NCBI GenBank assembly: GCA_003486385.1
Contig: DNFT01000032.1
Coordinates: 56,961 to 120,960, forward strand
DNA length: 64,000 nt
Direction: 5' to 3'
Origin: Eubacterium sp.
Lineage (GTDB): Bacteria > Bacillota > Clostridia > Lachnospirales > Lachnospiraceae
Shown: positions 1 to 7,667 of the stretch, one piece after another
Layout of the letters: every line of letters begins with the position of its first letter
Position numbering within the stretch: the stretch's first letter is position 1
Program-made: the position numbers and the translations under genes
The notes under the pieces: generated by a model
Database searches by the model: none
Seen by the model: the letters and a program-made list of their open reading frames with translations, nothing else
What the model was told of the DNA's origin: nothing

Positions 1-545
1 TCTATCCCAAGGACAGCGCTGACTGCTTCCGTAAGCCTTACCGTCACACCTGCATCGGAGGCTCCCTGCGCAAGAACAAGAACCCCGCTTATTTCAGGAT
101 ATATGGTTTTTGTCACATACGGAGTCAAACTGCCATCGCTTTTCTTACTGAAAACCACCTTCTCCTCCCGCTTTTTCTCTCCCAACCTTTCTCCATCTCC
201 TGTAATGCCATCCGTCTTAGTGTTCTCTGTTATGTCACTTTTCACTACAGTCTCTCCCGAATCCTTGAAGGTGATAAGGACGGCAACCTTTCCCGCCCCA
301 TCAACCTGCGATAGTATAGCAGACAGTCTGGCTTCAAGTTCTGTTGTGTAATCTGATATATCTGCATATTCGTATTCAATGGCTTCTCCTGTATCCCTTG
401 AGTCCGCTGTATTATCAGCTTCGTTTTTTCCCTTCACCGGGAGTGATATTATTACAAGAAGTACCCCTCCAAGCAGGATTAACAGTAGTTTATCCTTAGA
501 AAGCTGAAGATTTTTCAGCGTTGAGAAAATATTATTGATTTTCAC
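1..545 (-). CDS. spoIIIAG: Stage III sporulation protein AG, partial (C-terminus beyond window)
   Basis: Component of the SpoIIIA-SpoIIQ channel linking mother cell and forespore during engulfment. About 181 codons are visible; the stop lies outside the window. I read a GTG start at 545 preceded by a GAGG-type ribosome site, 9 bp after the spoIIIAF stop. Near residues 20-36 there is one membrane segment (LLLILLGGVLLVIISL). It is followed by a charged linker and then the ring-building region with VDGAGKVAVLITF and a later YPEISGVLVLAQGA, both typical of SpoIIIAG. Position as last visible gene of a spoIIIA operon in canonical order supports the call; spoIIIAH would be expected next, outside the window. 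Confidence 0.9.
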   Translation of the reverse strand, partial: MKINNIFSTLKNLQLSKDKLLLILLGGVLLVIISLPVKGKNEADNTADSRDTGEAIEYEYADISDYTTELEARLSAILSQVDGAGKVAVLITFKDSGETVVKSDITENTKTDGITGDGERLGEKKREEKVVFSKKSDGSLTPYVTKTIYPEISGVLVLAQGASDAGVTVRLTEAVSAVLGI

Positions 546-554
546 CCTTCTACC

Positions 555-1130
555 TCAGTTCTCAATTCCCTCCTTATTATCCTGCCCATCATATATGTTA
601 ATATATATATTAGCGCGTGGGATATTATAGAAGTTGGCCAAATAATTTTTTAATGTCACCACATCATAATCATAAAAACCTGAATCATTTCCCATATACA
701 GCTTATCCTCTTTCTTCAACGCGATATCCAGCATAATAATCCTGCCATATTCATCACTCCCCTCATCAAGATTAATCTTTGTATCACAGCTTATAAGTTG
801 ATAACCGGTTTCCGAAAGATAATTCTGTATCTGCTCCTCCACACTGCTGCAGTACATATTTATCAGCTCCTCATTGCGCCCTTTCTCCGCTTTTAAAATA
901 TCGGCATACACCTCATCCGAAATCTCAAAATCAAAGTAACCGATATCAATTGTATCGTTTCCACTGCCCCACAAACCCAAAACCGGTTTAATCACAATAA
1001 AAATCATAACTATTCCGCCAAATAGTCTAAGGTATTTTGCGTACTTTTCATTTGACACTATATTTTCGATTATGCTCAATATGACATAAACACAGAACAC
1101 ATTCCCTATATAATCCTTCAGCTGCTCCAT
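555..1130 (-). CDS. spoIIIAF: Stage III sporulation protein AF
   Basis: Membrane component of the SpoIIIA complex, 191 residues from the chosen ATG at 1130. The frame is open further upstream, with another ATG at 1160 behind AGGAA. I prefer 1130 because MEQLKDYIGNVFCVYVILSI matches how the family begins and because longer forms run into spoIIIAE. Two N-terminal hydrophobic segments (about residues 7-22 and 33-52) precede a soluble domain facing the intermembrane space. It lies between spoIIIAE and spoIIIAG. The start is uncertain by about ten codons; the family assignment rests on order plus the two-helix N-terminus. Confidence 0.85.
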   Translation of the reverse strand: MEQLKDYIGNVFCVYVILSIIENIVSNEKYAKYLRLFGGIVMIFIVIKPVLGLWGSGNDTIDIGYFDFEISDEVYADILKAEKGRNEELINMYCSSVEEQIQNYLSETGYQLISCDTKINLDEGSDEYGRIIMLDIALKKEDKLYMGNDSGFYDYDVVTLKNYLANFYNIPRANIYINIYDGQDNKEGIEN

Positions 1131-1165
1131 TTTATTTCCGTTCCAACAGACCTCCCTCATAAGTT

Positions 1166-2296
1166 TTATGTTCCTGAAAAGAAAGCCGCGTTTGTCGAGG
1201 CACACACGATTGCCAGTGTGACAAGAAACATTATTCCCGCATTCATCGAGCTCACCATAAGCAGTTTCACACCCTCATGCATGCCATTGATGCACTCCGT
1301 ATAGTTTTTTTCTGCTACAGGTTCTAAAAATGCTCCTGCTGCCTTACATCCGTATGCAAACACAAAGAGCTTTATCACCGGAATTGCACACAGCATTATT
1401 ATCACAAGCATCGCGGCAACCCCCATACTGTTTTTGATAAGCGCACCCGAACCAAGAATCACTCCGGTGACAGCGTCAACCGCCGTTCCGGCACCCGGAA
1501 TCATCCCCACAAGTCTGGTTATCGCCGTTCCCTTTAGAGAATCAAGCATTGGACTTATAAGTCCCTTTATAGCATTCAGACCAATGACCGTTCCCAAAAG
1601 AACCTTGTTTGTCCATTCAAGCAGCTCCTTGATAAGCTCAGAAAGCCTGCCAAATATATTATCTCTCGATATATAGTTCATCATATTTACAAGCATATAT
1701 ACTGTCGTTCCGGGCAGAACCACATGCAGCAGCACCTTGTCCACAATCAGTATAAGGAACATGGCAAGTTCGTAGAATGCTATTGCACCCGAGCTTCCGC
1801 AGCCGGCAGTTATCACAACAGCGTATGTCGGAATAAGCACCTGCATAAATTCAACTATACTGTCAAGCACATTGCGTGCCACGCCTGCTGCCCAGTACAT
1901 TCCGGATGTAAGCACCGCCATCAATGCAATCTGAATTATATAGCTCCCCGTTCCGGCAATCCCCGCTTCAAAAAAACCTGCTGCAAGATTTTTGAATACC
2001 GCACCAACAATCCCCAGAAGAAAAAGCTTCAAAAAGATTGTCTTCTGCTCATAAAATTCATCGAATACCCCGGATACAGCCGATATCGACGCTGCCCTGA
2101 GCGCCTCAGAATACTTACCTGCCATGACAAGCTCTACAAGATATTTAAAATCAATATCATATTCCTCAATGCTGGTATCTATCTCATCATAATTGTAGTC
2201 ATCAGGTGTGGCAGCATGTACTAAACATGTATATGACATTGTAAATATTACAGCACACATCATAGTTAAGAACAGATTCCGGCACCCTCTTCTCAT
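1166..2296 (-). CDS. spoIIIAE: Stage III sporulation protein AE
   Basis: Polytopic membrane protein of the SpoIIIA channel, 376 residues. A cleavable-looking signal sequence occupies residues 1-28 (MRRGCRNLFLTMMCAVIF, then SYTCLVHAA). It is followed by a short acidic soluble stretch and about six to seven hydrophobic segments. The conserved core GMIPGAGTAVDAVTGVILGS sits near residue 265. The start overlaps the spoIIIAD stop by 4 bp (ATGA), indicating translational coupling. Length and topology agree with the family. Expression is expected in the mother cell under SigE, as for the whole operon. Confidence 0.93.
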   Translation of the reverse strand: MRRGCRNLFLTMMCAVIFTMSYTCLVHAATPDDYNYDEIDTSIEEYDIDFKYLVELVMAGKYSEALRAASISAVSGVFDEFYEQKTIFLKLFLLGIVGAVFKNLAAGFFEAGIAGTGSYIIQIALMAVLTSGMYWAAGVARNVLDSIVEFMQVLIPTYAVVITAGCGSSGAIAFYELAMFLILIVDKVLLHVVLPGTTVYMLVNMMNYISRDNIFGRLSELIKELLEWTNKVLLGTVIGLNAIKGLISPMLDSLKGTAITRLVGMIPGAGTAVDAVTGVILGSGALIKNSMGVAAMLVIIMLCAIPVIKLFVFAYGCKAAGAFLEPVAEKNYTECINGMHEGVKLLMVSSMNAGIMFLVTLAIVCASTNAAFFSGT

Positions 2297-2676
2297 AGCA
2301 TTTCACCAACCATTTCTAAAAGCCTCACCACAATCGGGCAGCTTAAGAATAGAAGTGAGAGCTTTCCAAAATTCTCAATCTGCACCGCCAGAGCCGAATA
2401 TCCCATATCCCTGCATAGCGAGCTTGAAAATTCTGCAATATATGTAAGTCCCGCCATCTTGAGCATAATCAGAATATAATCCGAATCAATATCCACATAT
2501 TCGGTCATAAATTCAAGCTGTGAGACGATTCCCGAAAGTCTGGCTGCAAGATATAGCATTATAAGCACGCATGCGGACAGATTGATGTACGTAGCGAACT
2601 CTCCCTTTGCACTTTTGAGGGCTAAAGCAAGCAGTGAGCCTATGGTTCCTATAACAGCTACCTTTATCATATCCAT
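2293..2676 (-). CDS. spoIIIAD: Stage III sporulation protein AD
   Basis: Small polytopic membrane protein of the SpoIIIA complex, about 127 residues. Several start codons lie together (TTG 2685, ATG 2682, ATG 2676). I chose 2676 because AAAGGG then sits nine bases upstream. The protein is almost entirely hydrophobic, with three to four predicted helices and a short polar loop containing VDIDSDYILIMLKMAGLTYI, a segment typical of SpoIIIAD. It overlaps spoIIIAE by 4 bp and follows spoIIIAC closely. The function is inferred from family and operon position. Confidence 0.88.
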   Translation of the reverse strand: MDMIKVAVIGTIGSLLALALKSAKGEFATYINLSACVLIMLYLAARLSGIVSQLEFMTEYVDIDSDYILIMLKMAGLTYIAEFSSSLCRDMGYSALAVQIENFGKLSLLFLSCPIVVRLLEMVGEML

Positions 2677-2689
2677 AATCATCAACCCT

Positions 2690-2884
2690 TTACAGCGAAA
2701 ATAAATCCTTTATTGTCTCAAAAAGCTCATAAATATACGGAACTATCCAGAACAGCACTAGCAGCAGGCCGGCAAGACTTGTCAGAAAAGCATGTTCCTC
2801 CCTTCCGCTATGCTTTAAAATCTGGGAGATTACCGAGACAAGTATTCCTACGGCAGCAATTTTAAAAATAAGGCTTACCTCCAC
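2690..2884 (-). CDS. spoIIIAC: Stage III sporulation protein AC
   Basis: A 64-residue membrane protein with two hydrophobic helices (about residues 5-22 and 34-50), the size and architecture of SpoIIIAC. The opening MEVSLIFKIAAVGILVSVI and the HSGREE loop are characteristic. The start codon is GTG at 2884 behind a G-rich site (GGGTGGGGG). Its place between spoIIIAB and spoIIIAD is canonical. SpoIIIAC and AD are paralogous in part and are thought to lie in the mother-cell membrane of the channel. Confidence 0.9.
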   Translation of the reverse strand: MEVSLIFKIAAVGILVSVISQILKHSGREEHAFLTSLAGLLLVLFWIVPYIYELFETIKDLFSL

Positions 2885-2898
2885 TTAACCCCCACCCT

Positions 2899-3432
2899 TC
2901 ATATCAATATTATGGTAAGAAAAAGCCCCGCCATCACTCCAAGGCTCATGTACATTCTGCTGGTCTGCTCGTATTTTCCCGAAAGAGCTTCGATGCTCTC
3001 ATCAACGCTCTGAAGATACAGTTCAATATTATTGGTCTGCTGCGTCAAATCCAGATACCCCAGACTATCGGCAACAGCTATCAAATTGTCACATTCATTG
3101 CCATTTAAGTGGGCTGTGGCGGACAGCTTCTTTGCTTCCTCCTCCCAGACTTCCTTTAGAATACTTCCATTTTCAGTCTTAAGCCTGTTCCCGGTGTTCC
3201 AGAAAAAATCTCTCACTGTTTCCTGTCCGCAGCTACACCTTTCCCCCACATGCATAAATGCAGAGGGTAGCGTCTCAACACCATATCTAAGTTCACCCTT
3301 CAATGTTGTAAAGCTCTGTTTAATTGCCTTCAACGCCGCTATCCGGCAGGCCAGTTCATTTACCAGTCCTCTTGCATACAATGTTGTTGCACCTGTTATG
3401 CATACAGTACCTGCTATTTTCAACGCCAACAT
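2899..3432 (-). CDS. spoIIIAB: Stage III sporulation protein AB
   Basis: Sporulation membrane protein of about 177 residues. An upstream ATG at 3450 is in frame, but a perfect AGGAGG lies nine bases before the ATG at 3432, so I start there, one base after the spoIIIAA stop. There is a hydrophobic helix at each end (LKIAGTVCITGATTLYA and MSLGVMAGLFLTIILI) and a helical middle. This is the usual SpoIIIAB plan, with resemblance to type II/IV secretion F-domain proteins. Paired with the SpoIIIAA ATPase it is thought to form the motor part of the channel. Confidence 0.9.
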   Translation of the reverse strand: MLALKIAGTVCITGATTLYARGLVNELACRIAALKAIKQSFTTLKGELRYGVETLPSAFMHVGERCSCGQETVRDFFWNTGNRLKTENGSILKEVWEEEAKKLSATAHLNGNECDNLIAVADSLGYLDLTQQTNNIELYLQSVDESIEALSGKYEQTSRMYMSLGVMAGLFLTIILI

Positions 3433-3433
3433 T

Positions 3434-4360
3434 CTAAATATCCTCCTCATTCAATTGTAGATTCTGTTCATACAACAGATGTAATTCACCGTCATACACC
3501 CTGCATTTCCTGTCATTGGTCAGTTGGATATATCTCTCAAATATTTTTTCTGCAACAACCGCCTGTTCGAAGCTGTTTTCATCTGAGTGCATGGTACATA
3601 GCAGTGCTGCGCCGCATGAGCGTGCTGAGCGTATAGCCGCGATGTCCTCATTACGGTTTATTTCGTCTACCGCAATCACCCGCGGTGACATGGCGCGCAG
3701 CATCATCATTATCCCCTTGCTTTTAGGAATCATGTCCATAACGTCCGTGCAGTCTCCGACATCATTCTGCGGTATTCCCTTATAGCATGCCGCAATCTCC
3801 GAGCGTTCGTCGATAACAGAAACTGTTATTCCACTGTCCGAGATATTCCTCACTATATCTCTTAACAGCGTGGTCTTTCCGCAGCCCGCCGGCGACAGGA
3901 TAAGCGTGCTGTAAATCCCTCCGCTCCTGATAAGATGTGCGGCAAGTTCATCCGCAATCCCTATGTGCTGGCAGGCAAGCCTGAAATTCATGGAGCTTAT
4001 ATTTTTTATATGCTTGACCTCACCCTTATCGCACACTGCCTGTCCGCATATACCGACACGATGTCCTCCGGGAAGTGTTATGAAGCCATTCTTCAGTTCC
4101 TCGTTAAATGCATAGAGTGAGTAGTCGCTCATAAGCTCAAGGCATCGGTCAAGCTCTTCGCGGTGGCATATCACAACATTCGCCGACTGCTTTTTCAGTT
4201 CTCCCGCCGTACCTAAAAAATATATTTTTCCTTCCCTGAGTATTCTTACAGGTCTGTTCACCCTCAGCCTGATTTCCTCTACCCCCTTATATGCCGGAGA
4301 TAGTACAAGAGCGCCCACCGCCTGCTTGAGCATGCCGGTAAAATATATTTCTATACCCAT
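3434..4360 (-). CDS. spoIIIAA: Stage III sporulation protein AA, secretion-type ATPase
   Basis: Cytoplasmic ATPase of the SpoIIIA channel, related to type II/IV secretion ATPases. The start at 4360 has a strong AAGGAG site five bases upstream; the frame extends 24 codons further but without a better start. With that start the protein is 308 residues, normal for the family. Walker A is SPAGCGKTT (about residues 156-164), Walker B is RVIAVDEIN, and the RSARSCGAALLCTMHSDE segment is the conserved histidine-bearing region. It is the first gene of the operon. Confidence 0.95.
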   Translation of the reverse strand: MGIEIYFTGMLKQAVGALVLSPAYKGVEEIRLRVNRPVRILREGKIYFLGTAGELKKQSANVVICHREELDRCLELMSDYSLYAFNEELKNGFITLPGGHRVGICGQAVCDKGEVKHIKNISSMNFRLACQHIGIADELAAHLIRSGGIYSTLILSPAGCGKTTLLRDIVRNISDSGITVSVIDERSEIAACYKGIPQNDVGDCTDVMDMIPKSKGIMMMLRAMSPRVIAVDEINRNEDIAAIRSARSCGAALLCTMHSDENSFEQAVVAEKIFERYIQLTNDRKCRVYDGELHLLYEQNLQLNEEDI

Positions 4361-4401
4361 TGTTCTCCTTTCCGTTTCAGGTATGTCCTGTTGTTTATCA
4401 C

Positions 4402-4430
4402 ATACTATGCAGAGCATGTTTTTTTCATTC
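4402..4430 (-). promoter_or_regulatory. Possible SigE-type promoter for the spoIIIA operon
   Basis: Reading the minus strand, GAATGAA and CATAGTAT are separated by 14 bases and lie about 40-70 bases upstream of the chosen spoIIIAA start. They resemble the mother-cell SigE elements (about KMATATT and CATACA-T) with several mismatches. The match is imperfect; the call leans on the known SigE control of this operon. Confidence 0.3.
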
Positions 4431-4477
4431 AAAAAAAGTTTCAGCTTTTTATTAATATTTCTTAGCCGAAATATAGG

Positions 4478-4506
4478 TTGAACAAAATTCCATATAAGGT
4501 TATAAT
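4478..4506 (+). promoter_or_regulatory. SigA-type promoter of the DUF368 gene
   Basis: TTGAAC (4478-4483), a 17-base spacer, then a perfect TATAAT (4501-4506), about 60 bases before the DUF368 start codon. Spacing is ideal and there is one mismatch in the -35 hexamer. It fires away from the spoIIIA operon. Confidence 0.8.
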
Positions 4507-4564
4507 AAAAAAGTTCATGCGTTATATTAATAGCATGGGTAAAAAAAAAGAAATGAGGATTAAC

Positions 4565-5455
4565 ATGAAATTTTTAATTGACCTTTTAAAAGGAATGGTA
4601 GTGGGTATTGCCAACATCATTCCTGGCGTCAGCGGCGGAACCATGATGGTTTCAATGGGCATCTATGAAAAAATCATAGGCGCTATCAACAATCTTTTTA
4701 AGCATTTTAAGCAGTCTATTCTCACCCTTATTCCGATTGGAATAGGAATGGTTGCCGGAATCGGAGTGTTCTCTTACATACTTCCGTACTGCCTTGAGAA
4801 CCAGCCGCTTCCTACAAGCCTCTGCTTTATCGGTCTTATCCTTGGCGGTGTGCCTTTTATAGTCAAGCCTGCCAAAGACAGCCTCAAAAAGGACGGAAAG
4901 CATATATCCCTCCAGCATGTGACTGCATTTCTTATATTGTTCGGGATAGCTGTCGCAATGGCATTTATGAGTGAGACAGAGTCACACTCTGCCAGCTTTA
5001 ATCTGAACGCACTTCTTATTGTAAAGCTGTTCATCATCGGTGTAATCGCCTCCGCAACCATGGTTGTTCCGGGTGTCAGCGGTTCACTTGTGCTCATGCT
5101 GCTTGGCTACTATTCGGGAATCATTGAGACAATAAGAGATTTTATAGATTCTCTCATAGCATTCAATGCCCCAGGTATTCTTCATTGCGTTGGAATACTT
5201 CTTCCATTCGGTATCGGTGTGGTTGTCGGAATCTTCGCCGTGTCGAAGCTTATTGAATGGCTTTTTGAAAAGCACCCATCGGTTACATACAGCGCCATTC
5301 TCGGACTCATCCTTGCATCGCCTATCGGCATTCTCGCAAAGATGGGACACAACAATATCAATGCTGTGTCTATAATCGTCGGAATCGTATTGCTTGCAGG
5401 AGCCACATGGTTCACCTACTGGTTCGGCAAAAAAACTGAAAATATTGAGGAATAA
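4565..5455 (+). CDS. popT: DUF368 membrane protein, PopT-type polyprenyl-phosphate transporter
   Basis: Polytopic membrane protein of about 296 residues. The chosen ATG at 4565 has GAGG six bases upstream; an open frame from 4478 would start inside the promoter. DUF368 proteins (PopT) are known as undecaprenyl-phosphate flippases that recycle the lipid carrier for cell-wall synthesis. Two related motifs, NIIPGVSGGTMMVSMG near the N-terminus and VVPGVSGSLVLMLLGYY in the middle, show the internal repeat of the family. Around eight hydrophobic segments are visible. It is monocistronic, with its own promoter and terminator, and is divergent from spoIIIA. The exact lipid substrate is inferred. Confidence 0.85.
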   Translation: MKFLIDLLKGMVVGIANIIPGVSGGTMMVSMGIYEKIIGAINNLFKHFKQSILTLIPIGIGMVAGIGVFSYILPYCLENQPLPTSLCFIGLILGGVPFIVKPAKDSLKKDGKHISLQHVTAFLILFGIAVAMAFMSETESHSASFNLNALLIVKLFIIGVIASATMVVPGVSGSLVLMLLGYYSGIIETIRDFIDSLIAFNAPGILHCVGILLPFGIGVVVGIFAVSKLIEWLFEKHPSVTYSAILGLILASPIGILAKMGHNNINAVSIIVGIVLLAGATWFTYWFGKKTENIEE

Positions 5456-5490
5456 AAAAGCGGTGACAACCGCGTCATCACCTTAAATAA

Positions 5491-5537
5491 AACCGGGGAA
5501 ATCATCCTTAATAAATCACAGGATGATTTCCCCGGTT
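5491..5537. terminator. Terminator with 17-bp perfect stem
   Basis: Arms 5491-5507 and 5521-5537 (AACCGGGGAAATCATCC and its complement) enclose a 13-base loop. T-rich sequence follows on both sides, so it can end the DUF368 transcript and possibly also transcripts arriving from the ABC-F gene. Confidence 0.8.
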
Positions 5538-5628
5538 TCATTTAAAAAAGAGGACGGACTTCTCCATCCTCTGTATTGATTATTTTCTGTAGGATAGGAA
5601 AAATATCCATACCTTAAAGTCATATTTT

Positions 5629-5703
5629 CTATACGAGGTTCTTTTTATAGCATACATATTCCCCGACACACTTAAAGCCAAGATGTGTTCGCATTGCTGC
5701 TCT
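5629..5703 (-). pseudogene. C-terminal remnant of a GNAT acetyltransferase
   Basis: Between the ABC-F stop and the terminator, the minus strand encodes about 24 residues ending at TAG: RAAMRTHLGFKCVGEY followed by VCYKKNLV. The LGFKxVGE pattern followed by a hydrophobic strand is how many GNAT N-acetyltransferases end. No start codon or acetyl-CoA binding loop is present in frame, so it looks like the tail of a deleted gene. The evidence is a short match only. Confidence 0.45.
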
Positions 5704-5711
5704 ATTTTAAT

Positions 5712-7250
5712 TTAATTTCTTTCCATGTGCAAAACACCGGTAGCTATAGTCTCCTTAAATCGCACATCATGTTCCACGAAAAGCATCGTAGGCCGAAATG
5801 CCAGAAGCAGCTTCTCAATCTGCATTCTGGTATACACATCAATGTAATTTAACGGCTCATCCCAGATATAAAGGTGTGCCGGAGTAAGCAGGCTTGAAGC
5901 AATCAGCACCTTTTTCTTCTGGCCCTCAGAGTACAGCTCCATGTCTTTGTCAAACAGCACCCTCTCAAAATCAAGCTGGCGCAGGAGTGCTAACAGGAGT
6001 GTGTAATCCAATCTTTTCTCCCTGGCAAAATCTCTCAGGCTGCCCTTTAAATGCGAGGTATCCTGGCTGATATATGATATTATCAGGTTCTGCGGCACCT
6101 CCAGAATTCCTGTGGTTTTATAATCTGATGATACCGCTTCACCATCCTTATTACAAGCTAAAATTGCTTTAACCAGACTGGTTTTCCCACAGCCGTTTGC
6201 ACCGTCAAGCGCAATCCTGTCGCCATTCTTAAGCTCAAAGGTGACATTTCTTACCGCGTTAGCTGCTGCGTCACAGTACCTTAGGGAAAAGTCTGCTGTG
6301 CGCAGCAGCCGGTCTTTATGGTAACGAAGCGGCATAAGCTTCAAATCCTGCGTTTCCTCGATGTCCTTGAGCAGCCCTTCTTTTTCTTCTATTTCCCTCC
6401 TGATACGATTTTCATAGGTTTCCACACGCTTCTGCATTTTCTTTGTCTTAGCTCCGATATATGCCCGTGCATCTTTTCTCCTGTCATGTTCCTTTACAGG
6501 GTCAAAGCCTATCTTGGTGCGCTCACTACGTTCTGCCCACCTGCCGGCTCTGTCTGCCGCTGTTTCAAGCTTCTCTATCTCCCTTGCGTGTTTTTCATTC
6601 TCTGCCCTTGCATTCTTATCCGCCTTTTCCTTGTTCTCCCACCAGCTTGAAAAGTTCCCTGCCTGGACCTCTATGGTTGCCCTGTTTAATACAAGTACAT
6701 GGTCTATACATGCGTCAAGTATATCCCTGTCATGCGATACAAGGATAAATCCTTTTTTTCTGTTAAGATAATTCTTCACTATCTGTCTCGCCTCATTGTC
6801 CAGATGATTAGTCGGCTCATCAATCAGAAGAAACTCATTCTCCCCGGAAAACAGTACCGCAAGCATCAGCTTAGTGCGCTCACCAAAGCTCAGTTGACCA
6901 AACGGTCTGTACAGAAGCTCCGGCGCAATTCCAAGCTGAGGAAGCTCACACAGAACCCTCCAGCTCTCCACATTCGGTTTCCAGCGCTCCATCAACTCAT
7001 CGGCCGTATTGTTATAATCTTCCTCAGAAACCTTGTATGGAAAATAGTCAAATATCACACTGCTGTTTATCGTTCCGCTGTACTCATACTTTCCCGACAG
7101 AAGATTTAAAAATGTTGTTTTTCCCTTTCCGTTTCTCCCAATAAATCCCAGTTTCCAGCCTGTGTCAATTGAAAAGGATGTATCCGTAAAGACTTCATCA
7201 AAACTGCCCTCATAGGCAAAGGTCAAATGCTCTACACTTATCTGTGCCAT
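5712..7250 (-). CDS. Lsa-type ABC-F ribosome-protection ATPase
   Basis: Soluble protein of 512 residues with two ATP-binding cassettes and no membrane domain. ABC-F proteins of the Lsa group bind the ribosomal E site and can relieve lincosamide, streptogramin A and pleuromutilin inhibition. Cassette 1 has GRNGKGKTT (38-46), a signature LSFGERTKLML and Walker B LLIDEPTNHLD. A charged helical interdomain linker follows. Cassette 2 has GANGCGKTS, YSEGQKKKVLIAS and YIWDEPLNYID. The ending VEHDVRFKETIATGV is Lsa-like. The start at 7250 has GGGAGG about eight bases upstream. The long untranslated leader suggests induction by attenuation. Resistance phenotype is inferred, not proven. Confidence 0.87.
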   Translation of the reverse strand: MAQISVEHLTFAYEGSFDEVFTDTSFSIDTGWKLGFIGRNGKGKTTFLNLLSGKYEYSGTINSSVIFDYFPYKVSEEDYNNTADELMERWKPNVESWRVLCELPQLGIAPELLYRPFGQLSFGERTKLMLAVLFSGENEFLLIDEPTNHLDNEARQIVKNYLNRKKGFILVSHDRDILDACIDHVLVLNRATIEVQAGNFSSWWENKEKADKNARAENEKHAREIEKLETAADRAGRWAERSERTKIGFDPVKEHDRRKDARAYIGAKTKKMQKRVETYENRIRREIEEKEGLLKDIEETQDLKLMPLRYHKDRLLRTADFSLRYCDAAANAVRNVTFELKNGDRIALDGANGCGKTSLVKAILACNKDGEAVSSDYKTTGILEVPQNLIISYISQDTSHLKGSLRDFAREKRLDYTLLLALLRQLDFERVLFDKDMELYSEGQKKKVLIASSLLTPAHLYIWDEPLNYIDVYTRMQIEKLLLAFRPTMLFVEHDVRFKETIATGVLHMERN

Positions 7251-7284
7251 AAAAACGCCTCCCTTTACCCTGCAAAAGCAACAT

Positions 7285-7316
7285 AAAAGGTCTATCCTGC
7301 ATACGCAAAATAGACC
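7285..7316 (-). terminator. Attenuator-like hairpin in the ABC-F leader
   Basis: On the minus strand GGTCTAT (7316-7310) and ATAGACC (7295-7289) pair around a 14-base loop and are followed by TTTTATG. It ends about 35 bases before the ABC-F start codon. Such a leader terminator is common upstream of inducible ABC-F genes. A smaller CCTGC/GCAGG hairpin lies upstream at 7403-7416. Confidence 0.55.
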
Positions 7317-7450
7317 CGCAAAAATAATCCTTCCGTATAAACAGCCCGATACAAAAGGAAAATGCGAATTGCGATAATCTAATTTAAGCGTACACAAAAC
7401 AGCCTGCTATTGCAGGTTATAAAATCAATATGTGTCCTACTTAAATCAAA

Positions 7451-7465
7451 CTATCTAATAATCAT
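7451..7465 (-). promoter_or_regulatory. Possible four-codon leader ORF (MIIR)
   Basis: ATG ATT ATT AGA TAG on the minus strand, preceded by AGGTGGGAAG, about 55 bases after the predicted transcription start and 200 bases before the ABC-F start. A translated micro-ORF where drug-stalled ribosomes pause would fit known ABC-F attenuation schemes. It is short enough to occur by chance. Confidence 0.3.
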
Positions 7466-7527
7466 CTTCCCACCTTGCACCGACTGTGCTCTTTCTGTTT
7501 ATTTGTCCTTTATTCACGGACATATTT

Positions 7528-7556
7528 ATAATAGCATAGTTATGTTTCGTTTGCAA
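7528..7556 (-). promoter_or_regulatory. Promoter of the ABC-F gene
   Basis: Minus-strand TTGCAA (7556-7551), a 17-base spacer and TATTAT (7533-7528). Transcription would begin near 7521 and leave an untranslated leader of about 270 bases. The gene-free stretch 7251-7667 is thus accounted for by this promoter, the leader elements and the palindrome at 7638. Confidence 0.65.
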
Positions 7557-7637
7557 TTACTTAATTTTCATCTATGTAAATAAGCGTATTTAATACTAAA
7601 TGCTTTAATCATTTTTTGCTGTTTTATCTTCATAATT

Positions 7638-7663
7638 GGGACAGGGGACCAGACCCCTGTCCC
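7638..7663. repeat. GGGACAGG palindromic element, copy 1
   Basis: Perfect 10-bp arms GGGACAGGGG and CCCCTGTCCC enclose six bases. It lies four bases beyond the yjjW stop codon. It lacks a T-tract on either side, so it is not a standard terminator. A nearly identical element occurs at 10777-10803. It resembles REP-type interspersed palindromes. Confidence 0.75.
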
Positions 7664-7667
7664 GCAG

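Noticed and set aside
1724..2224. Long plus-strand open frame opposite spoIIIAE
   Set aside because: Its composition (His/Cys-rich, no ribosome site) is that of an antisense shadow of spoIIIAE, which has clear family motifs.
6318..7109. Several overlapping plus-strand open frames
   Set aside because: They lie opposite the ABC-F gene, have no recognisable protein features, and mirror its codons.
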